This document shows, piece after piece, positions 1 through 7,501 of a stretch of DNA of 32,508 nt; positions within the stretch are counted from its first letter, which is position 1; the number at the start of each line of letters is the position of its first letter. This DNA comes from DUUS01 sp964416365. Lineage in GTDB: Bacteria > Bacillota_I > Bacilli_A > RF39 > UBA660. Where the stretch lies: contig CAYQDO010000007.1 in assembly GCA_964416365.1 (NCBI GenBank), positions 1 to 32,508 on the forward strand. Direction: 5' to 3'. The notes under the pieces are model-generated. The model had not been told where the DNA came from. It did not search any database and saw nothing but the letters and a program-made list of their open reading frames with translations. Both the position numbers and the translations under genes were made by a program.

Positions 1-487
1 GATCGCCTACTGATAAAATAAGCATATTATTTTTATATTCTTCTGGTTCTCCAATACCATATATACATGAAACAGATGAAACTACAATAACATCTTTATT
101 ATTAATAAGAGCACTGGTAGCTCCGTGACGAAGTTCATCAATTTCATCATTAATACTAGAATCTTTTTCAATATAAGTATCAGTTGATGGGACATAAGCT
201 TCGGGTTGATAGTAGTCATAATATGAAACAAAGTACTCTACACGGTTATTAGGAAACAATTCCTTAAATTCTGAATAAAGTTGTCCAGCTAAAGTTTTAT
301 TATGAGCTAAAACTAGGGTAGGTTTTTTAATTTGCTCTATCACATTAGCTATTGTAAAAGTTTTTCCTGTACCAGTAGCGCCTAATAAAACTTGATGTTT
401 TTTTCCTTTATTGATACCTGCAACTAATTCTTTAATTGCTTGTGGTTGATCACCACTAGGGTTATAATTGGAAACAATTTTAAACAT
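1..487 (-). CDS. uvrB: Excinuclease ABC subunit B, N-terminal part (runs off window)
   Basis: UvrB is the DNA-damage-verifying helicase-like subunit of UvrABC nucleotide excision repair and acts in the cytoplasm. The start ATG is at 485-487 on the minus strand and 162 codons are visible before the window edge. The N-terminus reads MFKIVSNYNPSGDQPQAI, the standard UvrB opening. Walker A GATGTGKT follows, then the segment YFVSYYDYYQPEAYVP, which belongs to the beta-hairpin region that clamps DNA, and then VSSVYGIGEP. Family length is about 650 residues, so roughly three quarters is missing. It starts four bases after the stop of the transglutaminase-like gene, so the two are probably cotranscribed. 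Only a weak ribosome site (AAAGTGAT) precedes it. Identification is secure. Confidence 0.97.
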   Translation of the reverse strand, partial: MFKIVSNYNPSGDQPQAIKELVAGINKGKKHQVLLGATGTGKTFTIANVIEQIKKPTLVLAHNKTLAGQLYSEFKELFPNNRVEYFVSYYDYYQPEAYVPSTDTYIEKDSSINDEIDELRHGATSALINNKDVIVVSSVSCIYGIGEPEEYKNNMLILSVGD

Positions 488-491
488 ACTA

Positions 492-1103
492 TCACTTTAC
501 TTTCTTAACATATTTAGCAATTCTTTTAATATTATCATAATTTTCATTATAAAAATCATCTAATAACTTTTTATTAGCATCACATAAATCAACATTTTCT
601 TTGAAATACTCCCCAATGTTTATATTTTTGATCTCTTTACTATTTTCTTCTAAAGCTCGTTTTATATACATCGGAGTGGTTTTGTTAATTGTCGGTTTAA
701 AATAACCTTTACCAGACACCACATAAGCATTTCGATCTAATATACTATAAAGACAATTATTAGTCGGGTCTAATAAGTAGGGTTTATTTAAATTTAAAAC
801 ACAAACATGATTAGTATTTTTTATAAGAAATTCGATAATTCGATCTTTTAGATTTATTTCCTGTTCATCTATCTCTTTTGCTTTTATATGTGTTTTATAG
901 TCAAGTTTAATTTTAGGACATAAATATCCCTCAATAACCGTAACATTATATTGTAATTTCTTTAATATATCACTTAATATATGGGCGTTGTTAATACATA
1001 TTCCATAATTAGTCATAATTGAATAGGCTAGATTATCAGTACAAATTATAGATTTTTCTGGTGAAAAGTAATAATCTTTGCTTTCGGAAAAAAACCATTC
1101 CAT
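492..1103 (-). CDS. Transglutaminase-like protein, main (3') segment of a frameshifted gene
   Basis: This 203-residue frame carries the core of a transglutaminase-like/cysteine-protease fold. Cys36 lies in NYGICINNAHILSDIL, followed by the typical beta strand NVTVIEGYL. His99 is in NHVCVLNL and Asp112 in YLLDPTNN, giving the Cys-His-Asp order and spacing of the superfamily. The substrate is unknown. The first ATG (1103) has no ribosome binding site and lies inside an overlapping upstream frame (1046-1246) that does have one, so the real protein most likely begins at 1246. The two frames join at a 7-T run, giving about 251 residues. There is no signal peptide, so it should be cytoplasmic. It sits between a probable uracil-DNA glycosylase and uvrB. 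The superfamily call is good; the function is open. Confidence 0.7.
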   Translation of the reverse strand: MEWFFSESKDYYFSPEKSIICTDNLAYSIMTNYGICINNAHILSDILKKLQYNVTVIEGYLCPKIKLDYKTHIKAKEIDEQEINLKDRIIEFLIKNTNHVCVLNLNKPYLLDPTNNCLYSILDRNAYVVSGKGYFKPTINKTTPMYIKRALEENSKEIKNINIGEYFKENVDLCDANKKLLDDFYNENYDNIKRIAKYVKKVK

Positions 1104-1246
1104 AATAAATAATTAAAAATGACGAAAATCGATATTTGATCGTGCACCTTTAATTCATGACATAATTGAGCAGTGTTATTAATCATGTTTTTATATATGT
1201 CATCGTAATAATCAGAAACCATATCTTCAATATATTCGGTAAACAT
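1046..1246 (-). CDS. 5' segment of the frameshifted transglutaminase-like gene
   Basis: This 66-residue frame starts at ATG 1246 behind a clear ribosome site (TAGGAG, 6 bases upstream). Its helical N-terminus (MFTEYIEDMVSDYYDDIY) runs to NYLLWNGFF, encoded at the 7-T run (A7 on the plus strand, 1088-1094), after which the frame soon meets a stop. A minus-one shift at the run continues smoothly into SESKDYYFSPEK of the downstream frame. The first part therefore supplies the missing start and the second the catalytic core. It could be an indel mutation, an assembly error in a homopolymer, or genuine slippage, since the run is a perfect T_TTT_TTT heptamer in frame. By itself it has no recognisable domain. 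Confidence 0.6.
   Translation of the reverse strand: MFTEYIEDMVSDYYDDIYKNMINNTAQLCHELKVHDQISIFVIFNYLLWNGFFPKAKIITFHQKNL
1088..1094 (-). other. Homopolymer T7 frameshift / possible -1 slippery site
   Basis: Seven consecutive Ts on the minus strand occur where the upstream frame (codons GGT TTT TTT CCG) and downstream frame (TGG TTT TTT TCC) overlap. One extra T would fuse the two frames into a single transglutaminase-like protein. I checked the run length in the given sequence but cannot tell indel from recoding. Confidence 0.6.
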
Positions 1247-1267
1247 TTTTTCTCCTATAATTTGGTT

Positions 1268-1273
1268 ATTATA
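1268..1273 (-). promoter_or_regulatory. Possible -10 box upstream of the transglutaminase-like/uvrB genes
   Basis: A perfect TATAAT hexamer lies on the minus strand 22 bases before the start at 1246, with the ribosome site TAGGAG between. The best -35 candidate, TTGCTA, is 20 bases away, longer than ideal, so this is tentative. It lies just after the stop of the glycosylase gene. Confidence 0.35.
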
Positions 1274-1281
1274 GTACTACA

Positions 1282-1479
1282 TTAATTTTTAGATAGCAAG
1301 TATTCTTTTTTGATAGTTTCAAAAATGGGTATATTGTTTTGATAACTTTTGGGGTTAATTGGGGATGGATGATAAATAGGAATGATTAAGATTTTTTTAT
1401 TATTAAACTTGCGATAAAATTTTTGGCCGGCGACTTCTTTAAATTGTTTGAAATTTTCATTTATTAAAATTCTGGTCGG
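1282..1479 (-). CDS. Probable uracil-DNA glycosylase superfamily protein, C-terminal part (cut by gap)
   Basis: An open frame of 65 codons runs from the edge of the N gap to a TAA at 1282-1284, with no internal stop. It contains IIPIYHPSPINPKSY, close to the second active-site motif of uracil-DNA glycosylases (HPSP, or HPS in related families), in the expected place near the C-terminus, followed by a terminal helix (PIFETIKKEYLL). Enzymes of this superfamily remove uracil from DNA to start base excision repair. The first motif and start codon lie in or beyond the gap. Its neighbour uvrB is also a repair gene. The call rests on one motif plus position, so it is moderate. Confidence 0.5.
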   Translation of the reverse strand, partial: PTRILINENFKQFKEVAGQKFYRKFNNKKILIIPIYHPSPINPKSYQNNIPIFETIKKEYLLSKN

Positions 1480-1579
1480 NNNNNNNNNNNNNNNNNNNNN
1501 NNNNNNNNNNNNNNNNNNNNNNNNNNNNNNNNNNNNNNNNNNNNNNNNNNNNNNNNNNNNNNNNNNNNNNNNNNNNNNN
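1480..1579. other. Assembly gap (100 N)
   Basis: Exactly 100 Ns, the usual placeholder for a scaffold gap of unknown size. It hides the 5' part of the glycosylase gene and whatever separates it from the VanY gene, whose stop codon lies two bases after the gap. Adjacency across it is not proven. Confidence 0.98.
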
Positions 1580-1580
1580 A

Positions 1581-2531
1581 TTATTGATTTCCAATGTAAT
1601 AAGCATAATATTCATCGAAGGTGATGTTTTCATTTTTGATTTTTAAAGCAGCATCTATTCCAACATAACGATAATGCCAAGGTTCATACGAATAACCGGT
1701 TATATCTTCTTTATCTTCCGGGTATCTTAAGATAAACCCGTATTCAAAACAGTTTTCTTTCATCCAAAGAAAACTACTGGTTTTCCCAAATTCATCATTT
1801 TCATCATAATAATCAGAAACATCAATGGCATAACCCGTTTGATGTTCAGAGTGTCCAGCTCTGGCGGCATATTCATCAGCTTTTCTAGTGCCATATAAAT
1901 TTTTACGAGATTCCCATATTTCTTTTTGGCTATTATAGTCACGATATGATGAATTAATAACAATGGTATACCCTTCTTTTTTGGCATCTTCAGATAATTC
2001 TTTAAAAGCATTATAAACTGTTGAATTGATAGAATTTCCTTCATAAGCATAAGATAATGATATTTTCATAATATCATCTGGAATATAGTTTTCATCCAAA
2101 TAATGATATTTGTTGACTATCATTAGTTCCTCATGTTTAATATTGGTTGCTTTAGTTTCTTCATAGTAATCATGATCACGATTAACATTGACAAGCACTA
2201 TAATTTTACTGATTTCTTTGTTTTCATTTTTAGTTAAAAATTCTAAATAGCGATCTAAATTATTAAAAATAAAATACTTGTCTTTTACTAATTTGATGAT
2301 ATTAGCGTTATTTTCTTTTTTTAATATTACCTCTAATTCACTATCTTTTAAATGTTTAATTAATACTTTAGTTTCATCTAAGGTATAACTTATTTGTAAA
2401 AGCTTGTACTCATAAGTTTGTTTATATTGATAATCTTTATATAGTTTTACCCCTACAAATATAGTAATCAATATAAAAATAAATAAAAAAGAGCTAAGCT
2501 TTACTGATTTTCTTAATTTTCTTTTAGCCAT
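1581..2531 (-). CDS. VanY-type D-alanyl-D-alanine carboxypeptidase, membrane-anchored
   Basis: This is a zinc peptidase (M15B, VanY family) that trims the terminal D-Ala from peptidoglycan stem peptides outside the membrane. The protein has a basic N-terminus and one membrane segment (about residues 12-30). A charged, partly helical stalk of ~140 residues follows, and the catalytic domain occupies ~150-300. Signature residues are SEHQTGYAID (228-237, zinc ligands His230 and Asp237) and EPWHYRYVG (283-291, His286). INSSYRDYNSQ just before matches the family substrate-binding strand. Its presence implies the cell has peptidoglycan, unlike true Mollicutes. It is transcribed alone from an extended -10 promoter divergent from the pyrophosphatase. 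Identification is strong; no vancomycin-resistance neighbours are seen, so a housekeeping role is likely. Confidence 0.92.
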   Translation of the reverse strand: MAKRKLRKSVKLSSFLFIFILITIFVGVKLYKDYQYKQTYEYKLLQISYTLDETKVLIKHLKDSELEVILKKENNANIIKLVKDKYFIFNNLDRYLEFLTKNENKEISKIIVLVNVNRDHDYYEETKATNIKHEELMIVNKYHYLDENYIPDDIMKISLSYAYEGNSINSTVYNAFKELSEDAKKEGYTIVINSSYRDYNSQKEIWESRKNLYGTRKADEYAARAGHSEHQTGYAIDVSDYYDENDEFGKTSSFLWMKENCFEYGFILRYPEDKEDITGYSYEPWHYRYVGIDAALKIKNENITFDEYYAYYIGNQ

Positions 2532-2553
2532 CTTATCACATCTTCCTTATATT

Positions 2554-2562
2554 ATTATAACA
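2554..2562 (-). promoter_or_regulatory. Extended -10 promoter for the VanY gene
   Basis: On the minus strand the sequence TG-T-TATAAT stands 22 bases before the start at 2531, followed by a purine-rich ribosome site. No good -35 is seen, as expected for an extended -10 promoter. The same TG-T-TATAAT arrangement recurs before the large adhesin gene. Confidence 0.65.
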
Positions 2563-2624
2563 TAGCACATTTTTAAAATAGATTTATAAACTTTAAAAAT
2601 GTCAAGTGACATTATCTATATCTT

Positions 2625-2653
2625 TTGACTTTAACAGCTTTATATTGTAAAAT
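2625..2653 (+). promoter_or_regulatory. Sigma-A promoter of the pyrophosphatase gene
   Basis: TTGACT (2625-2630), a 17-base spacer and TAAAAT (2648-2653), followed by AGGAG (2667-2671) and a GTG start at 2680. Both hexamers match the vegetative consensus at 5 of 6 positions. Confidence 0.8.
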
Positions 2654-2679
2654 TTTAATAGAGAATAGGAGTTGTTAGG

Positions 2680-4305
2680 GTGAAAAAAGTTTACGTCTTT
2701 GGCCATAAAAAGCCTGATACTGACAGTGTTACTGGTGCAATAGCCCTAGCTTATTTAAAAAATAAGATGGGGATTAACGCAGAACCTCGAGTATTGGGTG
2801 AAATTAGTAAGGAAACTCAATATGCCTTAAAAAAATTTGATACTCCTACGCCAAGATATTTATATGATGTAAAAATTCAGCTAAAAGATATCAAATATAA
2901 TCGCAATTTTTTTGTTAATCAAAATAAATCAATATTTGAAACTTATTATTATTTATATACTAAAGGAATAGCAGGAATACCACTTGTAGATGATGATAAA
3001 AAATATATCGGATATGTATCACTTAAAGAAATAGCCAAAGAAATGATTATCAATTCTTCAAGTAATTTATCTACTTCATTTGATAATTTAGTTAAAACTT
3101 TAAGTGCGACCAAGTACTATAATTTTGATTCTCTTATTAATGGCAAAGCTATGATTATGAATGTGTCTTATAATATGTTTATTGATGAAGATATCATTAT
3201 CAATAATGACTCCATTGTTATTGGATGTACTCGTTCGCATGTTTTAGAGCATGTTATAAAAAATAATGCTAAATTAGTAATTTTAGCTAACAATTATCCT
3301 TTAAGTAAAAAGGAAACTGAATTAATCAAGGAAAAGAAAGTAAATGTAATTGTAACACCTTATGATATTTTAAAAGTTTCAAGAATTATTTGTTTAGCTA
3401 ATCCTATTAAAATAATTCAAAGAGTATCATCTTCAGTATGTTTTGAACCAATTGATTTTCTAACTAATTTTTTAGAAGTAAGTAATAAATTGAAACATAC
3501 CAATTATCCGATTGTAAATGCTCGAGGATATTGTGAAGGAATGCTTAGACTTATCGATACGAACGATATTGTTCGTAAGGATGTTATCTTAGTTGATCAT
3601 AATGAAGCAAGTCAAAGTGTTGATGGATTAGATGAGGCCAATATTATTGAGATAGTGGATCATCATAACATTAGTAGTATCAATACTAATAAACCAATTA
3701 ATTTTCGTAATATGTTAGTAGGATCTGTTAATACCGTAATTTATCATTTATTTATTGAACAAGGATTAAATATCCCTAAAAATATTGCTGGTTTAATGTT
3801 AAGTGGGATTATTTCTGATACTTTACTTTTAGCTAGTCCCACTACTACAGAATTAGACCGTAAGGTGGCAAATGAGCTAGCTAAAATAGCTAAAGTTGAT
3901 ATTCATAATTATGGATTAGAACTACTAAGTAGTGGGGTTAATATTAAAGGTATGTCTAAAGAAGAAATAATCTATAAAGATTTCAAAAATTATGTTGCCG
4001 GAGAATATCGGGTAGGAATTGCTCAGGTATTTACAACAACTTTTGATATTTATAGAAATGAAATAGCAGAATATGTTAAAGAACTTAATGAAATCAGTGA
4101 AAATAATAATTATAAAGTCGTTTGTTTATTTGTCACAGATATTATTAATAATAATTCTTATTTGTTATTCAATGAAAAGGCTAAAAATTATTTAGAAGAC
4201 GCTTATGGTATAGATGAATTATATCAAGGTTATTTATTAGAGGGAGTAGTTTCTCGTAAATTACAAATGGTACCTTTAATTTTAGATGTTATTGAGAAAC
4301 TATAA
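2680..4305 (+). CDS. ppaC: Manganese-dependent inorganic pyrophosphatase with CBS and DRTGG regulatory insert
   Basis: This is a family II (DHH) pyrophosphatase that hydrolyses pyrophosphate to phosphate, pulling biosynthetic reactions forward in the cytoplasm. The DHH domain opens with FGHKKPDTDS (7-16, metal-binding His9, Asp13, Asp15) and continues after an insert with VDHNEASQS (305-313) and EIVDHHNIS (324-332). The C-terminal DHHA2 domain carries the substrate-binding SRKLQMVP. The insert (~65-300) holds two CBS segments around a DRTGG-like domain; in known CBS-pyrophosphatases this region binds adenine nucleotides and diadenosine polyphosphates and tunes activity. Length 541 fits this subgroup (plain enzymes are ~310). 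It starts with GTG behind AGGAG. A membrane protein of unknown role follows 11 bases downstream, likely in the same operon. Confidence 0.95.
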   Translation: MKKVYVFGHKKPDTDSVTGAIALAYLKNKMGINAEPRVLGEISKETQYALKKFDTPTPRYLYDVKIQLKDIKYNRNFFVNQNKSIFETYYYLYTKGIAGIPLVDDDKKYIGYVSLKEIAKEMIINSSSNLSTSFDNLVKTLSATKYYNFDSLINGKAMIMNVSYNMFIDEDIIINNDSIVIGCTRSHVLEHVIKNNAKLVILANNYPLSKKETELIKEKKVNVIVTPYDILKVSRIICLANPIKIIQRVSSSVCFEPIDFLTNFLEVSNKLKHTNYPIVNARGYCEGMLRLIDTNDIVRKDVILVDHNEASQSVDGLDEANIIEIVDHHNISSINTNKPINFRNMLVGSVNTVIYHLFIEQGLNIPKNIAGLMLSGIISDTLLLASPTTTELDRKVANELAKIAKVDIHNYGLELLSSGVNIKGMSKEEIIYKDFKNYVAGEYRVGIAQVFTTTFDIYRNEIAEYVKELNEISENNNYKVVCLFVTDIINNNSYLLFNEKAKNYLEDAYGIDELYQGYLLEGVVSRKLQMVPLILDVIEKL

Positions 4306-4316
4306 AGGAGTTAACA

Positions 4317-5012
4317 ATGAAAATAGTCAAGGTTTTAATTGCCTTTATAATTATTGTTGGTACAGGCATTGGGATAGCAATAGTTTTTTTATTAAATAAT
4401 GAAGACGTTCCAGTTTATACTGGATTAGCCACCGTAATTGAAAGAAGAAGTGCTAAGGAAGTTGTTGTCCGTTTAAATGAAGAACCAGAAGAAAAAATAA
4501 GTAATGAACTAATTGTTTATTCTAATATTTTTTCAGTAAATGACCAAGTAGAGATAGAATATTCTAAAAAAAGAGAAAAATATATTGTTAATAAAGTTAA
4601 AGCAGGTGCTAATACTAGTGCTAAAAAAACTGAATTCATATCTAAAATTGCTTCAGATCCAACCATGATTAAATATTCGGGTATGTTAGGTAGTATTTCT
4701 AAAGAAACGAATATAGCTGTCTTACCAATTCAGCTATTTAATCAAGTGTTTGATCTAATGAGTGAAATAGAGTTTTATAATTTGAAATTTAATGGTATAA
4801 ATACTATTATAAATAAAGATGAGAGTATTATTGTTACACTACTTGAAGATTTTAAAATTGTTAGTTTAGAAAATATTACAAGTGAGCAAAGAATATTTTT
4901 GCCATATACCGTAAATAATCAATCTATTAATTTTAAAGGTATTGGAGAAGGTATTTATTCTTTAAAAGTAAGCTTTAAAAAGCAAAATATTATTAACTAT
5001 ATCTTTACTTAA
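4317..5012 (+). CDS. Membrane-anchored extracytoplasmic protein of unknown function
   Basis: I do not recognise this 231-residue protein. It has one N-terminal membrane segment (residues ~3-25, IVKVLIAFIIIVGTGIG onward), then ~205 mainly beta residues expected outside the cell. The first exported part (about 35-90) alternates hydrophobic and charged residues and looks like a small beta-barrel (TGLATVIERRSAKEVVVRL...). The rest has no cysteine and no catalytic-looking motif. It begins 11 bases after the pyrophosphatase stop with AAGGAG upstream, so it is cotranscribed with it, but the pairing suggests no function. Signal anchor and topology are predictions; the product is unknown. Confidence 0.75.
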   Translation: MKIVKVLIAFIIIVGTGIGIAIVFLLNNEDVPVYTGLATVIERRSAKEVVVRLNEEPEEKISNELIVYSNIFSVNDQVEIEYSKKREKYIVNKVKAGANTSAKKTEFISKIASDPTMIKYSGMLGSISKETNIAVLPIQLFNQVFDLMSEIEFYNLKFNGINTIINKDESIIVTLLEDFKIVSLENITSEQRIFLPYTVNNQSINFKGIGEGIYSLKVSFKKQNIINYIFT

Positions 5013-5037
5013 TAAATGTTAGTTTACGAAAATATTA

Positions 5038-5069
5038 TTGTTTTAGTCGTATAAGTATGCTAATATAAT
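5038..5069 (+). promoter_or_regulatory. Probable promoter of lemA
   Basis: TTGTTT (5038-5043), 17 bases, TAATAT (5061-5066). An overlapping perfect TATAAT (5064-5069) would need a 20-base spacer. Ribosome site GAAAGG precedes the ATG at 5093. Confidence 0.5.
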
Positions 5070-5092
5070 AGTATCAGAAAGGTTGTGAATTT

Positions 5093-5641
5093 ATGGTATG
5101 GTATATTTTATTAGGAATTATAGTATTATTAGTTTTATGGGTAATTAGTACTTATAATGGATTAATAAAACTTAGAAATAAAGTTAAAAATCAATGGTCG
5201 CAAATTGATATTCAATTAAAGAGACGATTTGATTTAATTCCTAATTTAGTTGAAACTATTAAAGGTTATACAAAACATGAAAGTGAAACATTAGAAAAAG
5301 TAATTCAAGCAAGAAATACTTATCTATCAGCAGGAACTCCTGAAGAACAAATGAAAGCTAGTGGTGAATTATCTAAAGTAGTTAGTAAGTTGTTTGCTCT
5401 TTCGGAAGCATACCCAGATTTAAAGGCTAATACTAACTTTGTTGATATGCAAAATACTTTAAAAGATACTGAAGATAAAATTTCTTATGCAAGATCATTT
5501 TATAATGATTCAGTAATGAAATATAATACAAAAATTGAAACAGTTCCGACTAATGTTGTAGCAAATATGTTTGGTTTCAAAACTGAAATATATTTTGAAG
5601 CTGAAGCTGAAGCTAAAGAAAACGTAAAGGTCAAATTTTAA
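5093..5641 (+). CDS. lemA: LemA family protein
   Basis: LemA proteins are membrane-anchored helical-bundle proteins of uncertain molecular function, common across bacteria. This one is 182 residues, typical for the family. A single N-terminal membrane segment (3-20) is followed by the family signature NGLIKLRNKVKNQWSQIDIQ, RRFDLIPNLVETIKGY, HESETLEKVIQARN, then AYPDLKANTNF, ISYARSFYNDSVMKYN and the C-terminal NMFGF segment. It has its own promoter-like sequence and is followed by a hairpin terminator. A DUF2207 gene starts 59 bases later; the LemA-DUF2207 pair is a recurrent neighbourhood in Bacillota, which suggests a shared membrane role. Confidence 0.95.
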   Translation: MVWYILLGIIVLLVLWVISTYNGLIKLRNKVKNQWSQIDIQLKRRFDLIPNLVETIKGYTKHESETLEKVIQARNTYLSAGTPEEQMKASGELSKVVSKLFALSEAYPDLKANTNFVDMQNTLKDTEDKISYARSFYNDSVMKYNTKIETVPTNVVANMFGFKTEIYFEAEAEAKENVKVKF

Positions 5642-5664
5642 AGAATCTTTTGATTCTTTTTTTT
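5641..5664 (+). terminator. Rho-independent terminator after lemA
   Basis: Stem AAGAATC (5641-5647) pairs with GATTCTT (5652-5658) around a 4-T loop, followed by a run of Ts to 5664. It begins at the last base of the stop codon. The weak stem may allow readthrough into the DUF2207 gene. Confidence 0.7.
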
Positions 5665-5700
5665 ATATATTATGATAAAATAAATTAGAGGTATATTTTT

Positions 5701-7383
5701 ATGAAAAAGATTCTTTTTTTCTTTTTATTGTTTTTTAGTCTGATAATTAATGTTGATGCCGATTCTATTAATAAAATAACTATGGATATTTATTTAGATA
5801 GTTATGGAACAGCTCATATAACAGAAACTTGGGATGCTAATATTAGCTCAGGAACGGAAGGTTATAAGCCATACCGTAACTTAGGAAATGCTACAATAAC
5901 AAATTTCACGGTTTCTAATGAAGAAAAAATGTATCAATATGTAAGTAATTGGGATGTTGATAAAGATTTTAATCAAAAAGCTTATAAAAATGGTTTTAAC
6001 TATATTGATGATGGCGTAGAGCTTTGTTGGGGTATAAGTAAATTTGGTCATAATATTTATACTTTAAAATATGAAATAAAAGGTTTTGTGTCAGAAACTG
6101 CTGATAAGCAAATGGTTTATTGGACATTAATACCCCATAATTTATCTTTAAAACCTAAAGAAGTAAAAATTGTTATTTGGTCAGATCAAAGATTTGCTGA
6201 TGATATCGCAGTTTGGGGATATGGTAATTACGGAGGCACTGCCTACGTATATGACGGCAAAATTGAAATGAATAGTGATGGCGTATTAGATACTGAAGAG
6301 TATATGACTATACTAGTAGAATTACCACAGGGGATGTTTCAAACTAACAATATTTTAGAAAAATCTTTTGAAGATTATTATGAAATGGCAGAGGAAGGAA
6401 AAACACCTTATGAATCAAATAAGTTCTTAGATATAATTACTGCTGTTTTAGGTGTAATATTAACTTTAATTCCACCAGCTTTTGTTATTTTCATAATAAC
6501 TTTAATTGTAAAAGCAGCAATGAATAAAAATTTTGCTAAAGTAATATCTCATGGTAAATTTCCTAAAGATTTGGAATATTTTAGAGAAATTCCTTGTAAT
6601 CAAGATGTCTTTTATGCTTACTTTTTAGCTCATAGTTACAATTTGTTAAAAAATCAACAAGATTTTTTAGGGACTTTAATCTTAAGCTGGATTAAAGATA
6701 AGTATGTAACTGTCGAACTTCAAGAAAAGAAAAAGTTATTTAAAACTACTGAAGAAGCTACATTAGTCATGGATTATCAAAAATTCTTTGCTGATATAGA
6801 TTGTGATTCAATAGAAGGTAAAATGTTTAATTACATGTATGAAGCAAGTAAAGATGGTATTTTAGAAGAAAGAGAATTTGAAAAATATTGTGAGAAGAAT
6901 TATAGTACAGTTTTAGGTTGGTTTGATTCCGTTATTTTAGAAGAAAAGACTAAAGCTGTAGAAAGAGGATTACTAGAACAAAAACCAAATAAATTTTATA
7001 AACATTATGAAACTCAAAGTATATATAATGAAGCTAAAAAATTAGCCGGATTAAAAAAATTCTTGAAAGATTTCTCCAGTATTGAAGATAAATCTTCTAT
7101 CGAAGTGCATTTATGGGAGTATTATTTAATGTATGCTCAAATATTTGGCATAGCAGAAAAAGTTGCAGCAGAATTTAAAAAATTATATCCAGATGTTATA
7201 ACTGATTTATCTTACAATCAGGTGGTGTTTGTTCACCATATGTCATATAGCAGTATGCGTAGTGCTAATTCTGCTTATCAGAGAGCTCATAGTTATTCTT
7301 CTGGTGGCGGAGGATTTTCATCAGGAGGCGGCGGAGGCGGCTCATTCGGTGGAGGCGGCGGAGGAGGCGGCGGCTTCAGATAA
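5701..7383 (+). CDS. DUF2207 family membrane protein with Gly-rich C-terminal tail
   Basis: DUF2207 proteins are membrane proteins of unknown function often found beside lemA. Here a signal peptide (1-20, cleavage near DADS) precedes an exported beta-rich domain (~22-235) with the typical opening KITMDIYLDSYGTAHITETW. A membrane segment follows (243-274, LDIITAVLGVILTLIPP...), then a cytoplasmic helical region. That region includes the family's conserved KFLKDFS and LWEYYLMYAQIFGIAEKV. The last ~30 residues are almost only glycine with Ser/Phe. They are encoded by GGC/GGA-rich DNA that stands out as GC-rich against the AT-rich surroundings. Length 560 is normal. Start ATG 5701 has AGAGG upstream. 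The poly-Gly tail is seen in many family members. Confidence 0.9.
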   Translation: MKKILFFFLLFFSLIINVDADSINKITMDIYLDSYGTAHITETWDANISSGTEGYKPYRNLGNATITNFTVSNEEKMYQYVSNWDVDKDFNQKAYKNGFNYIDDGVELCWGISKFGHNIYTLKYEIKGFVSETADKQMVYWTLIPHNLSLKPKEVKIVIWSDQRFADDIAVWGYGNYGGTAYVYDGKIEMNSDGVLDTEEYMTILVELPQGMFQTNNILEKSFEDYYEMAEEGKTPYESNKFLDIITAVLGVILTLIPPAFVIFIITLIVKAAMNKNFAKVISHGKFPKDLEYFREIPCNQDVFYAYFLAHSYNLLKNQQDFLGTLILSWIKDKYVTVELQEKKKLFKTTEEATLVMDYQKFFADIDCDSIEGKMFNYMYEASKDGILEEREFEKYCEKNYSTVLGWFDSVILEEKTKAVERGLLEQKPNKFYKHYETQSIYNEAKKLAGLKKFLKDFSSIEDKSSIEVHLWEYYLMYAQIFGIAEKVAAEFKKLYPDVITDLSYNQVVFVHHMSYSSMRSANSAYQRAHSYSSGGGGFSSGGGGGGSFGGGGGGGGGFR

Positions 7384-7411
7384 AAAGGCAAAGAAATATT
7401 TGTCTTTTTTT
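7384..7411 (+). terminator. Rho-independent terminator after the DUF2207 gene
   Basis: A 9-bp stem (7384-7392 with 7399-7407, one G-U pair), 6-base loop and T-run to 7411, directly after the stop codon. It separates the lemA region from the surface-protein locus. Confidence 0.65.
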
Positions 7412-7432
7412 GTTAAGGAAGAATGCCGAATA

Positions 7433-7461
7433 TTGACAAATATTAGGTTTAAAGATAAGAT
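7433..7461 (+). promoter_or_regulatory. Promoter of the first secreted paralogue
   Basis: Perfect TTGACA (7433-7438), 17-base spacer, TAAGAT (7456-7461), then ribosome site AGAAGGGA and ATG at 7502. Confidence 0.75.
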
Positions 7462-7501
7462 AATAATAGATAGAATACTAAGATAAGAAGGGAAATTCAG
7501 T

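Noticed and set aside
7229..7486. Overlapping frame at the end of the DUF2207 gene and its antisense at 7342
   Set aside because: These read the Gly-codon repeat in other frames as Ala/Glu repeats and run through the terminator; they are artefacts of the repeat.
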